Numbered from the stretch's first letter, positions 5,710 to 14,397 are shown. The stretch is 44,751 nt of DNA from UBA6544 sp049601975 (GCA_049601975.1 JBMYRC010000016.1:1-44751), one strand, 5' to 3'. Notes: a model not told the origin generated them from the sequence alone. Translations and numbers: made by a program.

Positions 5710-7214
5710 TAGACGAGAGTTGCAAATCTACTGCCACACTCTGGGAACCAACTCGCCGGCAGTTCGGCGTCCTGGCCGCAGCGGGACTTGGATCTTTTTG
5801 TGCCGGCTGCGCCGTAAATCCCGCGACCGGGGATCAGCAGGTCATGTTGATGTCCGCCGACAAAGAACGCCGATTTGGAGCCGCAGAGCATCCGAAAATT
5901 TTGCAAGAATTCGGCGGCGCCTACGATGATCCGAAAGTATCCGGCTACATTGCCGCCATTGGCGGCCGCCTGGCGGCGGCAACGGAACTGCCGGGCGAAA
6001 ACTTCACCTTTACGGTACTGAACAGCCCGATCGTCAATGCGATGGCTCTGCCGGGCGGTTACGTCTACGTAACCCGTGGGTTACTCGCTTTGGCCCAGAA
6101 CGAGGCCGAAGCGGCAGGGGTTATAGGTCACGAAATCGGCCATGTCATTGCTCGTCATACGGCGGCACGGATCAGCCGCACCCAAGTCACGCAATTTGGA
6201 CTGATTGGCTTGGCGATACTGGGCGGGGTCGCGGGATTGCCGAGCGGTACCGGCCAAATCGCGAACTCACTGGCGTCGCTGCACCTTCGGGGGTTCTCGC
6301 GCGATCAAGAGTTCGAAGCCGATACCTTGGGCATCCGTTACATGTCTCGCGCCGGATACGATGCCGGGGCGATGGCCTCATTTTTGGCCCAATTAAGGGC
6401 ACACGCCAGTCTTCGCGCGCGGATAAAAGGGGAGGCTCCCGATGCAGTCGATAGTTTCGACATTATGGCGACACATCCGCGAACCTTGGATCGCATCAAA
6501 CGCGCGACAACCGTAGCCGGCCCCGTACCTGGGCATGCGCGGAATTTACATCGCAAAGCCTATCAAAGCGCTATCGACGGTATGATTTTCGGCGACGATC
6601 CAGATTTTGGTGTCATTCGGGGTCGGGAATTCGCGCATCGAGCGCTGCGGTTTCGCTTTGAGGTGCCGGAGGGATTTATTTTGATCAATCAGCTGAGCGC
6701 AGTCATTGCCCGCGACAAGCGGCTGCGGTCAACAATTACTTTCGATTTGGATGTGCGGCGGAGCAGCGGCGCCATGACGAGTTATCTGGTCCGTGATTGG
6801 GCTAAATCCCGCATGAATGATGTCGTGTCACTCACGGTCAACGGGCTTCCCGCCGCCACCGGCTGGTTCGTACCCAACACAAAAAATGGCCAAATGATAG
6901 TGCGGCTCCTGGCAATCCGGGGCGGTCCGTCGGAAGTATTCCGTTTTATGTTTCTAACGCCGCGCGCGGTCACCGAGCGGATGTCAGTGCCGTTCCGACG
7001 TATGACGTATAGCTTCGGGCGCCTATCACGCAAAGAAGCTGCCGAGATCACAGCCCTGAGGTTGACGATCCGTCGACGCCGGAACGAGAGCTTAAAATCG
7101 CTCGTCCGGCGTATGCAAGTAGATACTCATGCCGATGACTGGTTCGAATTGCTGAACGGTTTTGCATCCGGCAATACGCCGACACGCGGAGATACAGTTC
7201 GCTTGGTCGTCTAG
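5706..7214 (+). CDS. M48 family metalloprotease, Tat/lipoprotein signal
   Basis: A 502-residue zinc protease. The N-terminus carries a twin-arginine-like TRRQFGVLAAAGLGSF followed by CAGC, a possible lipobox, so export and lipid anchoring are likely. The zinc motif HEIGH is at residues 142-146 in VIGHEIGHVIARH. The third ligand is Glu204 in FSRDQEFEAD, the usual M48 arrangement. A C-terminal region (about 300-500) resembles the domain that follows M48 in BepA/YfgC-type and related proteins. These act as periplasmic quality-control proteases for outer-membrane proteins. ATG 5706 overlaps the stop of the nuclease gene (ATGA), implying translational coupling; upstream in-frame codons belong to the nuclease region. 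It converges on rpoH, with a 19-base gap. Substrate is unknown. Confidence 0.88.
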   Translation: MIDESCKSTATLWEPTRRQFGVLAAAGLGSFCAGCAVNPATGDQQVMLMSADKERRFGAAEHPKILQEFGGAYDDPKVSGYIAAIGGRLAAATELPGENFTFTVLNSPIVNAMALPGGYVYVTRGLLALAQNEAEAAGVIGHEIGHVIARHTAARISRTQVTQFGLIGLAILGGVAGLPSGTGQIANSLASLHLRGFSRDQEFEADTLGIRYMSRAGYDAGAMASFLAQLRAHASLRARIKGEAPDAVDSFDIMATHPRTLDRIKRATTVAGPVPGHARNLHRKAYQSAIDGMIFGDDPDFGVIRGREFAHRALRFRFEVPEGFILINQLSAVIARDKRLRSTITFDLDVRRSSGAMTSYLVRDWAKSRMNDVVSLTVNGLPAATGWFVPNTKNGQMIVRLLAIRGGPSEVFRFMFLTPRAVTERMSVPFRRMTYSFGRLSRKEAAEITALRLTIRRRRNESLKSLVRRMQVDTHADDWFELLNGFASGNTPTRGDTVRLVV

Positions 7215-7233
7215 CCCATGATCGTGCCGAAGC

Positions 7234-8118
7234 TTACGCTTCGATCATCAAGTCACTAGGCAAATCTGTCCGCTGACTGATCGATTTTCGCAGTTTCGTC
7301 AGTGCCCGGTGCTCAAGCTGCCGCACACGTTCCTTGCTTACACCTAAAACGCGGCCCAGCTCTTCGAGCGTTGCTCCGTTTTCGGTCAAACGACGTTTGC
7401 GGATGATTGTTTGTTCCCGTTGCGGCAATTCGCGCAGCGCTTCAACGAGCCAACGCGCGCGGGTCCGGCCATCGTGGACGCTGACGACAGTTTCTTCGGA
7501 ACTCGGACGCTGATCAGCCAGGAAATCTTGCCAACTGTCTTCCGATTCATCCGAGACAGGCGCATTCAGCGATTGATCGCCGCCATTGAGGCGAATTTCC
7601 ATCGCTTCTACTTCATGCACATTCACCTTCAGCTCGTTGGCGATGAATTCACGGGATTCCTCACTCAACTGCTCACCGCCGATATCGTCAATTTGCGCGC
7701 GCAGGCGGCGCAGATTGAAGAACAGCGACTTTTGCGCCGCCGTCGTACCGGTACGCACGATCGACCAGTTGCGCAAAATGAAATCCTGCATGGCGGAGCG
7801 AATCCACCACGAGGCGTAAGTTGAAAACCGCACGCCGCGATCCGGCTCGAAGCGTTCCGCCGCCTGCAACAGGCCGACATTGCCTTCTTGGACCAAATCG
7901 CCCATCGGCAGGCCGTAGTTGCGGAACCTGGAAGCGATACTAATCACCAGCCGCGTATAGGCACGGACCAATTTGTGCAGCGCTACTTCGTCCTGGCTGT
8001 CGCGCCATCGCTTCGCGAGATCATATTCGATCTCCCGCGACAGTAGCGGTTCTTGCATTGAAGTTTTGATAAACTTGAGGTTTGCCCGCTGGGTTTGCGG
8101 ATCGTCAATGTAAGCCAT
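7234..8118 (-). CDS. rpoH: RNA polymerase sigma factor RpoH (sigma-32 type)
   Basis: A 294-residue sigma-70 family protein for heat-shock promoters. Region 2 is present (MGDLVQEGNVGLLQAAERFEPDRG, residues 72-95; then FSTYASWWIRSAM). The RpoH box QKSLFFNLRR at 129-138 separates it from other sigma factors. The region 4.2 helix-turn-helix (LGVSKERVRQLEHRALTKLR) lies near residue 260. The ATG at 8118 has a strong AGGGGAGGGA site. A plausible promoter lies at 8193-8221, with a tandem palindrome next to its -35 side. It stands downstream of carD and the phosphoesterase-like gene on the same strand. Many alphaproteobacteria carry two or more rpoH copies, so this may not be the only one. Family assignment is firm. 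Confidence 0.96.
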   Translation of the reverse strand: MAYIDDPQTQRANLKFIKTSMQEPLLSREIEYDLAKRWRDSQDEVALHKLVRAYTRLVISIASRFRNYGLPMGDLVQEGNVGLLQAAERFEPDRGVRFSTYASWWIRSAMQDFILRNWSIVRTGTTAAQKSLFFNLRRLRAQIDDIGGEQLSEESREFIANELKVNVHEVEAMEIRLNGGDQSLNAPVSDESEDSWQDFLADQRPSSEETVVSVHDGRTRARWLVEALRELPQREQTIIRKRRLTENGATLEELGRVLGVSKERVRQLEHRALTKLRKSISQRTDLPSDLMIEA

Positions 8119-8192
8119 TCCCTCCCCTTGGCGCCTTCGAAGGCACGCTCCCTAGGTATTTATCGTGGTTTTTAATAACTCACTGTGTAACT

Positions 8193-8221
8193 AGGTTATT
8201 GAATCCATAAACGGGAAGCAA
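8193..8221 (-). promoter_or_regulatory. Candidate rpoH promoter
   Basis: On the minus strand TTGCTT (8216-8221, preceded by C) and TAACCT (8193-8198) are separated by exactly 17 bases, close to the alphaproteobacterial vegetative consensus CTTGAC-N17-CTATAT. Transcription would start near 8186, leaving about 68 untranslated bases before the rpoH ATG. An inverted pair AATAAC/GTTATT overlaps the -10 side. Confidence 0.45.
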
Positions 8222-8222
8222 G

Positions 8223-8266
8223 AAAATTCATCCGGACAAATTTTAAAATTCATCCGGACAAATTTA
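8223..8266. repeat. Two tandem 22-bp palindromic units upstream of rpoH; likely operator
   Basis: The unit AAAATTCATCCGGACAAATT (first 20 of 22 bases) occurs at 8223-8244 and again at 8245-8266, differing only at the last base. Each unit is itself a near-perfect palindrome around TCCGGA; 18 of 22 positions are symmetric. Two dimer sites on the same face of DNA, abutting the -35 hexamer of the rpoH promoter, fit an activator or repressor. I do not recognise the motif. The block also lies 11 bases after the stop of the upstream gene. Confidence 0.7.
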
Positions 8267-8277
8267 AAGTCTCGAAT

Positions 8278-9081
8278 TTAAGCTTCTAGGCGTTCGATAA
8301 TTAGCCCGTTGGGCGTGAAACACACGGCGATCAGGGCGCCTCCAAAACCGCAACCTCCATCGATCGTCACAGTATAATCGTTCTCATGGAACCCACCGTG
8401 ATCGGGGTCGTATCCTCTGACAACCTTGGCAAATTGGCCGAAAGGCTTGTCAATTTGCGCAAAACTATGGCCCGCCCACCACAACACATCACTTTGTTCT
8501 TCAACGGGTTTCTCCGTATCGATCCCCGCATTTACGAAAAGCAAGGATTCTTCAGCGGTATATGCCGCACGCTTCAGCGCGCTCATGAAGGCTACATGTC
8601 CGAGGCGTTCTTGCATGGCAGCGCGAACCGACCCTGTCCACTGCGCGATGGTCATTGGCCCGGCGCGCTGCCCCAGAATATCCGCGCTGGAGTCGCCCGC
8701 ATAAGCGGTTAGGGTGGCCGCCAATCCGCGCTCACCCATCCAGCTCATCACTTCCACGGGGTCGACAGCGAATTGCAGTTGCAATACCCGGTGCCACATT
8801 TCTTCTTGGCTGCCACGCAGAAAGACCAGATCGCCCGTATCCATGAAGGGGGGGCGCGCTAAAAATTCACGCCGGAATTCCAACAATTCGTCGATGGTTC
8901 CGACAATATCAGGGCCGTAGCCAATGTAATTTCCGAGATAAACTAAGCGGTCGCCATCTTGCAGCCGTTCACTCAATTGGCAGTGCAACTGGCGCAGGCG
9001 TTCTACTTCGCCATGAATCGAGCCAATAGCCCAAACCCGGCGAGCTTCTCGTAGAACTGCGAAGGCATTTCCGTCAGACAT
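8278..9081 (-). CDS. Metallophosphoesterase-fold protein with degenerate active site (probable pseudoenzyme)
   Basis: The 267-residue sequence follows the bacterial Ser/Thr phosphatase/ApaH-like fold block by block, but the metal ligands are changed. GDxHG reads GSIHG (residues 20-24, Asp to Ser21). LGDYIDRG reads LGNYIGYG (49-56, Asp to Asn51). RGNHE reads RGSQE (89-93, Asn to Ser91 and His to Gln92). VHAG reads VNAG (183-186, His to Asn184). HGHT reads RGYD (222-225, ligand His to Tyr224). Only His23 of the usual set remains. The hydrophobic framework and the IDGG strand are intact, and the reading frame is clean, which argues for a selected non-catalytic protein rather than decay. It sits between carD and rpoH on the same strand, so a role in stress or stringent regulation by ligand binding is possible but unproven. 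Confidence 0.82.
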   Translation of the reverse strand: MSDGNAFAVLREARRVWAIGSIHGEVERLRQLHCQLSERLQDGDRLVYLGNYIGYGPDIVGTIDELLEFRREFLARPPFMDTGDLVFLRGSQEEMWHRVLQLQFAVDPVEVMSWMGERGLAATLTAYAGDSSADILGQRAGPMTIAQWTGSVRAAMQERLGHVAFMSALKRAAYTAEESLLFVNAGIDTEKPVEEQSDVLWWAGHSFAQIDKPFGQFAKVVRGYDPDHGGFHENDYTVTIDGGCGFGGALIAVCFTPNGLIIERLEA

Positions 9082-9132
9082 TCACTTCGCCGAACCGTGC
9101 CTTTGCCGAATGCCGCCGCTTAAATCCAGTCT

Positions 9133-9648
9133 TTAGGCGGCTTTTAGCATGTTTTCCAATTTCTCGGTCGCCGACTCTTCATCGATATCCTCTACGGCGG
9201 CTAGCTCCCGTGCAAGCCGGTCGAGCGCGGCCTGATAAATTTGGCGTTCACTATAGGACTGATCCGGTTGATCCTCCTTGCGGTGAAGATCACGCACGAC
9301 TTCGGCAATGGAGACCGGATCGCCAGAATTGATTTTGGCCTCATATTCCTGGGCGCGGCGACTCCACATGGTGCGGCGAACCCGGCTGCGGCCTTTCAGC
9401 GTCTTTAAGGCGCCCTTCATTTCGTCGCGCGACGATAATTTGCGGAGCCCGGATTCTTTCGCTTTATCCGTTGGAACCCGCAAAGTCATCCGGTCTTTCT
9501 CGAAACTGATGACCACCAGCGTAAGTTGAGTGCCGGCGATCTCCTGATCCTCGACACCCATGACCTTGCCAACACCATGGGTTGGATAAACGACCCAGTT
9601 TCCGATTTTAAATTCCGAGTGTTCTTTCTCTGCTTTCTTCTTCGGCAC
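9133..9648 (-). CDS. carD: CarD-family transcription regulator
   Basis: A 171-residue CarD/CdnL-type protein. The N-terminal RNA-polymerase-interacting domain shows FKIGNWVVYPTHGVGKVMGVE (residues 13-33) and continues to about residue 75 (TLRVPTDKAKESGLRKL). The helical C-terminal DNA-binding part holds the conserved RTMWSRRAQEYEAKINSGD stretch and ends in an acidic helix. The family stabilises open promoter complexes, notably at rRNA and stress genes. The start is a GTG at 9648 with GAGG eight bases upstream; the residues before it do not look coding. Its order with fdxA upstream and rpoH downstream on the same strand is familiar from alphaproteobacteria. No autoregulatory site was recognised in 9649-9924. 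Confidence 0.93.
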   Translation of the reverse strand: MPKKKAEKEHSEFKIGNWVVYPTHGVGKVMGVEDQEIAGTQLTLVVISFEKDRMTLRVPTDKAKESGLRKLSSRDEMKGALKTLKGRSRVRRTMWSRRAQEYEAKINSGDPVSIAEVVRDLHRKEDQPDQSYSERQIYQAALDRLARELAAVEDIDEESATEKLENMLKAA

Positions 9649-9924
9649 GTTCTACCTCTTCATCAATCGACACGCCTCTACGCGCGTCCTTGGCACAAAA
9701 ATATCCGCTGATACGCACCAGATATATCCGATAACCAGTTGCAATATCGGGACAGCACCGGAACTCCGTAAAGGGCCTGGCGCCGCATTCCAAAGCTTAA
9801 CGGCTAGGTGGTGGCGTCCGGCAATCACGTCATGAAGATAATAATAACACGTCACAACACTTGGTTACAGCCCCGCCAAAAACTGACGGATTCGCTGTAC
9901 CACTGATGAAAGGACTGGTGCGCT

Positions 9925-10260
9925 CTAACTCTCGCCAGGACTCGAATCGAAATATTTCTCAAACTTGCCGGTTTCGTCCTTAAATGCGTCCGCATCTTCC
10001 GGTGACGGGGCCTTGCGGGTGATATTCGGCCATTTTTCCGAATAATCGCGGTTTACTTCCAACCACTTCTCCGCTTCGCCATCCGTATCGGGAATAATGG
10101 CCTCAACCGGGCACTCCGGCTCGCAGACGCCACAATCAATGCATTCGTCCGGATGGATCACCAGCATGTTCGCGCCGACGTAAAAACAATCGACTGGGCA
10201 CACTTCGACGCAATCCATGTATTTGCATTTGATGCAAGTTTCGGTGACGACATAGGTCAT
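9925..10260 (-). CDS. fdxA: Seven-iron ferredoxin FdxA
   Basis: A 111-residue ferredoxin carrying one [3Fe-4S] and one [4Fe-4S] cluster. The cysteines are C9, C12, C17, C21 and C25 in the first half, and C40, C43, C46 and C50 in CIDCGVCEPECP. The C-terminal extension (about 55-111, with WLEVNRDYSEKWPNIT) is typical of the FdxA type. It transfers electrons in the cytoplasm; its partner is not evident here. The ATG at 10260 is preceded by GGAGAG. It is divergent from the DUF938 gene at 10477, and the 216 bases between them contain the two promoters but no clear motif. Confidence 0.95.
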   Translation of the reverse strand: MTYVVTETCIKCKYMDCVEVCPVDCFYVGANMLVIHPDECIDCGVCEPECPVEAIIPDTDGEAEKWLEVNRDYSEKWPNITRKAPSPEDADAFKDETGKFEKYFDSSPGES

Positions 10261-10476
10261 TCAGTTCTCTCCTTCGCACTCCGAATTCGCCGGTTTCGGC
10301 CAAGCCGGCAAATTTTCATCACCGGTAACAGAACCTTCTCGTATTGCATGGATGATCCACACAATACACCAGCCGCATACAGTCAAATACAAACAAGCGA
10401 CTGCGGACGCAATAGCCTCAAACGAGAATTATGTACACGGCTTGCCGTCGTCGGGAGCCAAGCCTATAAACCGCCC

Positions 10477-11100
10477 ATGTCTGAAGACCTCCGCCGCTAC
10501 GCTCCCGCGACCGCTCGCAACCGTGATCCGCTCCTGCAAGTTCTGAAATCGCTGCTGCCACAAACCGGGACGATTCTTGAAATAGCCAGTGGAACCGGTG
10601 AACACGCCTGCTATTTCGCCCCTTCCTTCGGCGATGCAGTTTGGCAACCGACCGACACAGATGAGAGCGCGATTGCGAGCATTAACTCCCACCGCCAGGC
10701 TGATGCGCCGGCAAACCTCGCCTCACCTCTGTATCTGAATGTGATGGAATCGGAATGGCCTGTAAGTGCGGCCGACGCAGTGTTATGCGTGAATATGGTG
10801 CATATTGCACCTTGGGCCTGTTGCGAAAGCCTGCTCCAGGGATGCGCACATGTACTGCCGCCGGGTGCTCCTCTGGTGCTTTACGGTCCCTTCAAGCGAG
10901 ACGGGGCGCACACCGCGCCCAGCAATGCGGAATTCGATCAAACATTGCGCCGACAAAATGCCGACTGGGGAATTCGCGATATAGGCGAAATCGACGAGGC
11001 GGGGAAAGCGCGGGGCCTTACGATCGAGGATCCAATCACCATGCCGTCCAACAATTTCTGCCTTGTCCTCCGAAAAACGAACACCGCAAGCCCAAGCTAA
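10477..11100 (+). CDS. DUF938 family SAM-dependent methyltransferase-like protein
   Basis: A 207-residue class I methyltransferase fold. The start MSEDLRRYAPATARNRDPLL matches the usual beginning of the DUF938 family. Motif I is LEIASGTGEHACYFA near residues 35-49, followed by WQPTD as the acidic strand-2 region and VLCVNMVHIAPW as motif IV. The C-terminal VLYGPFKRDG is also usual. No substrate is established for the family. ATG 10477 is chosen because it gives the family start; the frame stays open 108 codons upstream, opposite fdxA, and that stretch is a shadow. A strong ribosome site is not seen. It converges on the S4 protein gene with four bases between their stop codons. Confidence 0.85.
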   Translation: MSEDLRRYAPATARNRDPLLQVLKSLLPQTGTILEIASGTGEHACYFAPSFGDAVWQPTDTDESAIASINSHRQADAPANLASPLYLNVMESEWPVSAADAVLCVNMVHIAPWACCESLLQGCAHVLPPGAPLVLYGPFKRDGAHTAPSNAEFDQTLRRQNADWGIRDIGEIDEAGKARGLTIEDPITMPSNNFCLVLRKTNTASPS

Positions 11101-11104
11101 AACC

Positions 11105-11488
11105 CTAACTGGCGCGTTCTCGAAACTGGTCGAGTGCGCGCCGTTCGCTTTTGGTTGGCCGCCCGGCACCGCGCGGCCTTTCGGCAACGGACGGTTCCTT
11201 CGGTTGTCGCTGCGGCGGACTTAAATCCTTATAGAGGCCTTGCGCTTCGCTTGCCGGACCGCGTCTCTCACCGAGCGCTAGTATTTTGATCACGCGAATA
11301 TCCGTTCCCTTTGGGAAGGTCAGCACGTCGCCGGATTTAACTACGGCACCGGGCTTTCGCACGACCTCACGATTAATCCGCAATTTACCCAAACCCGCGA
11401 GCTTGGCCGCAAGTGTACGGCTTTTAAAGAATCGGGCATGCCACAACCATTTATCGACCCGAATGCGCTCTTGCAAAATCGCCGTCAT
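11105..11488 (-). CDS. S4-domain RNA-binding protein (Hsp15-like)
   Basis: A 127-residue protein with an N-terminal S4 RNA-binding domain (IRVDKWLWHARFFKSRTLAAKL, then GKLRINREVVRKPGAVVKSGDVLTF, residues 9-61). A basic, disordered tail rich in Pro and Arg follows. Hsp15 (HslR) in Escherichia coli binds stalled 50S subunits carrying nascent chains; alphaproteobacterial relatives are assumed to act similarly. The ATG at 11488 lies one base after the helicase stop (TAA at 11490-11492), so the two are co-transcribed and probably coupled. Earlier in-frame ATGs overlap the helicase gene and are unlikely starts. Confidence 0.9.
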   Translation of the reverse strand: MTAILQERIRVDKWLWHARFFKSRTLAAKLAGLGKLRINREVVRKPGAVVKSGDVLTFPKGTDIRVIKILALGERRGPASEAQGLYKDLSPPQRQPKEPSVAERPRGAGRPTKSERRALDQFRERAS

Positions 11489-11489
11489 C

Positions 11490-14072
11490 TTACTTGGCGC
11501 TCGCCAGGTTGCGTAATGACGCGAAGGGAGAATCCGGATTTGAAGGAATTCCTTTCGCACGTCGTTGTTGTTTCCGCTTCTGCTGTTTCAATCGAAATTC
11601 CGTCTGCTCCCCCGCTTTCTGAGCGGCATATCCGAGGGAGCCCATCAATTGTTCGAACTCCGTTGCGCTCAACCCAACCATCGACATCATTTTCGGTGTG
11701 GGCACGAAAGCGCCTTGCCTCGACTTTTTGTGGGCCGTCCGGCTCAGTTTATCGAGACACTCGAGGCGGACGGCTTTTCCACCAAACCGCCGGAACCCGA
11801 GACACGCCCAATCTTTTTGCGAGAACCGGCCCGCCGCACAGGTCGTCTTAGATCCATCGACAATCGGTGGTTTCCTCCCGGTATGAACCGACCACAATAT
11901 GCGCCGCAGCGATAACGCAGGCGCACTCTGCAAACTTGGAAAGTAGACCAGGGTTGGGGTCATGCGGATGCCGAATTTTGCCAAACGCGTGCGATCGCGC
12001 TTTTCGAGTGATTGCCATTCCAAGGAATCCAAGGGGCCTGGTAACGCGCCGAGATGTTCGTACAGGCGAAATACCACCCCGCGAGCCGTACCTTGCACCG
12101 TGGATTGTCGGGCATCTGTAAGTGGTTTCAGAACCTCACTAATCTGGCGATTAAACCAAGCGGACAGATGACTGCGAATTTGCTCTTTCATCGAATTGTC
12201 GAGGAGATCGCTGCGAACAATACGAATTTCTGGGGATACCAATGCTTCGCCCGCGCCGAGTCGTGCAATGGGCGCCCCTTTCCACAGTATTTCGCCGCCA
12301 TCGGTCAAGACAAACGCGGTATCCGGCTGGTCCAGCAGGCCGCGCACCCGAGTCCCGATACTTTCGGCCGCCACACGTCGCGCAGCGGCCAAGACCGTGC
12401 GGCGTTCGGGCCCGAAGATTTCCAAGGCGACGAATTCGACCCCTTCCATGCGCCCCACCGACTGACCCTCGACGATCACATCGCCGTTCGCCGTGACGGC
12501 TGAGAGCAATTGTGTGCTCGCTCCCTTCTTGCGGTCGATGGACGCGGCCCGACGGTCGACAAACCGCAACGTCAGACGGTCGTGCAAGGCATCGGACAAT
12601 CTGTCTTCAATAGCACCCGCCAACCCCTGCCAATGGCCCGGATCAGCGAGCCAGTCGCTGCGATGGGAAATATAAGTCCAGATCCGGATATCAGCCAATC
12701 GTCCGGTGAGGGCATCGATATCGCCAGATACATTATCGAGACGATCCACTTGTTCTCCGACCCAATCCTCCGGTAATCGGCCTGCTGTATCAGTCAGATG
12801 GAGATATACCTGGCTCAAGAAGGCCGCGTGGTGATCCGGCATAATCTTGCGGAAATCGGGAATCTGGCAAACGTCCCATAACAATCGCACGGCGCCCGGA
12901 TTGGACGCGCGCGCCGCCACCGTCTCATCCTTCGCCAGCGCTGCCAGCGCGGCTTGATCCTCCGCCTCGCGGGCCCGCGACAACTCGGGCCTTCGCGGTC
13001 CATGGCCCAGGCTTCGCAATAATAACTTCGGCGAGCCGAAATTCAGATCTCGGCTGCGCCAGAAGATTTTTTTCACGGGATCGAAGCGATGCGACTCGAC
13101 GGATTCGATCAATTCTGAGGGCAACAGACCGTGCCCAGCCGTGGTTCCGAAGGTGCCGTCATTCATATGTCGCCCGGCACGCCCGGCGATTTGGCCGACT
13201 TCGCCCGGCGAGAGCATCCGCGAATGCCGTCCGTCGAATTTCCGCAATCCTGAAAAGGCCACATGATTAACGTCCATATTCAGGCCCATGCCGATTGCGT
13301 CTGTGGCGACCATATAGTCGACCTCACCTGCTTCGTACATCGCAACTTGGGCATTGCGAGTGCGGGGTGAGAGAGCACCTAAGACGACTGCAGCCCCTCC
13401 TCTTTGCCGACGGATACGCTCTGCCAATTCATAGACCCTATCGACGGAAAACCCGACGATGGCGCTGCGACGCGGCAATCGACTTAGATTCGCGGAACCC
13501 GCATAGGATAGAGTGGACATCCGCACGCGTTTGTCGATTCGGATGCCTGGAATGAGCGCCCGTAGGATCGGCGCCATTGTATCTGACCCCATGAAGACGG
13601 TCTCCGACAGACCGCGAGCGTGCAGCAGCCGGTCGGTGAAAACATGGCCCCTATCAATATCGGCGCAGAGCTGGATTTCATCCACAGCGAGAAACTCCAC
13701 CGCCCGATCCAAGGGCATCGATTCGACAGTACAGACAAACCAGCGCGGATTTGGCGGGATAAGCTTTTCTTCGCCAGTAATGAGGGCAACAGATCTGGCG
13801 CCTTTCAACGAGACGATGCGGTCGTAATTTTCCCGCGCCAGCAAGCGCAGTGGGAATCCGATCATGCCACTAGCATGACCAAGCATCCGGTCGATCGCTA
13901 AATGGGTTTTCCCAGTATTCGTCGGGCCGAGAACTGCCCGCACCGTCCCAGATTTTTGGTCGGTATTCCAAGATATGTCGAAACTATGGGCGTGTTTTCG
14001 ACCGCGCAACGGTGCACTCCAGCGGCTTACCGTTCGATGACTTCGAACCGTACGCCGCGGAATAATCATCAA
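11490..14072 (-). CDS. SUV3-like ATP-dependent RNA helicase
   Basis: An 860-residue superfamily 2 helicase related to mitochondrial SUV3. Walker A GPTNTGKT is at residues 49-56 and Walker B DEIQ at 131-134. The second RecA domain shows VATDAIGMGLNMDVNHVAF and QIAGRAGR (motifs V and VI). The long C-terminal half is the alphaproteobacterial extension, ending in a Lys/Arg/Gln-rich tail (KQQKRKQQRRAKG). SUV3 enzymes unwind structured RNA for degradation. The start is uncertain: TTG 14072 or ATG 14069, both just after the thioredoxin stop; the first 35 residues are basic and unconserved-looking. It lies between trxA and the S4 gene, with almost no gaps, so all three are likely one transcript. Confidence 0.9.
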   Translation of the reverse strand: MMIIPRRTVRSHRTVSRWSAPLRGRKHAHSFDISWNTDQKSGTVRAVLGPTNTGKTHLAIDRMLGHASGMIGFPLRLLARENYDRIVSLKGARSVALITGEEKLIPPNPRWFVCTVESMPLDRAVEFLAVDEIQLCADIDRGHVFTDRLLHARGLSETVFMGSDTMAPILRALIPGIRIDKRVRMSTLSYAGSANLSRLPRRSAIVGFSVDRVYELAERIRRQRGGAAVVLGALSPRTRNAQVAMYEAGEVDYMVATDAIGMGLNMDVNHVAFSGLRKFDGRHSRMLSPGEVGQIAGRAGRHMNDGTFGTTAGHGLLPSELIESVESHRFDPVKKIFWRSRDLNFGSPKLLLRSLGHGPRRPELSRAREAEDQAALAALAKDETVAARASNPGAVRLLWDVCQIPDFRKIMPDHHAAFLSQVYLHLTDTAGRLPEDWVGEQVDRLDNVSGDIDALTGRLADIRIWTYISHRSDWLADPGHWQGLAGAIEDRLSDALHDRLTLRFVDRRAASIDRKKGASTQLLSAVTANGDVIVEGQSVGRMEGVEFVALEIFGPERRTVLAAARRVAAESIGTRVRGLLDQPDTAFVLTDGGEILWKGAPIARLGAGEALVSPEIRIVRSDLLDNSMKEQIRSHLSAWFNRQISEVLKPLTDARQSTVQGTARGVVFRLYEHLGALPGPLDSLEWQSLEKRDRTRLAKFGIRMTPTLVYFPSLQSAPALSLRRILWSVHTGRKPPIVDGSKTTCAAGRFSQKDWACLGFRRFGGKAVRLECLDKLSRTAHKKSRQGAFVPTPKMMSMVGLSATEFEQLMGSLGYAAQKAGEQTEFRLKQQKRKQQRRAKGIPSNPDSPFASLRNLASAK

Positions 14073-14076
14073 ATTA

Positions 14077-14397
14077 TCAGATGTTCGACTTCACCCAGTC
14101 CTCAAGCTGACTTTTCGGCAAGGCACCGACCTTCGTCGCTGCGACATCGCCATCCTTGAATAGCATCAGGGTTGGAATGCCCCGGACCCCGAACTTCGCC
14201 GGTGTCGATGGGTTGTCGTCGATGTTCAGTTTCGCAACAGTCAATTTGTCGGCCAAATCGCTGGCGATTTCTTCTAAGGCTGGACCAATCATCTTGCAGG
14301 GTCCGCACCATTCAGCCCAAAAATCCACAAGAACGGGACCGTCGGCGCCCAAGACGCTGGTTTCAAAATCGTCGTCGCTGACCTGTACGGTGCTCAT
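14077..14397 (-). CDS. trxA: Thioredoxin
   Basis: A standard 106-residue cytoplasmic thioredoxin. VLVDFWAEWCGPCKMIGPALEEIA contains the redox pair in WCGPCK, and the cis-proline is in RGIPTLMLFKDG. It reduces protein disulfides together with thioredoxin reductase. ATG 14397 gives the family start and has AAGGGATC upstream; the longer frame adds 22 unlikely residues. It is downstream of addA by 68 bases and directly upstream of the SUV3-like helicase. The order addB-addA-trxA is common in alphaproteobacteria. Confidence 0.97.
   Translation of the reverse strand: MSTVQVSDDDFETSVLGADGPVLVDFWAEWCGPCKMIGPALEEIASDLADKLTVAKLNIDDNPSTPAKFGVRGIPTLMLFKDGDVAATKVGALPKSQLEDWVKSNI

Noticed and set aside
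7215..7250. Hairpin between the converging M48 protease and rpoH genes as a terminator
   Set aside because: The GAAGC/GCTTC stem is short, the outer arms are bulged and there is no T run.
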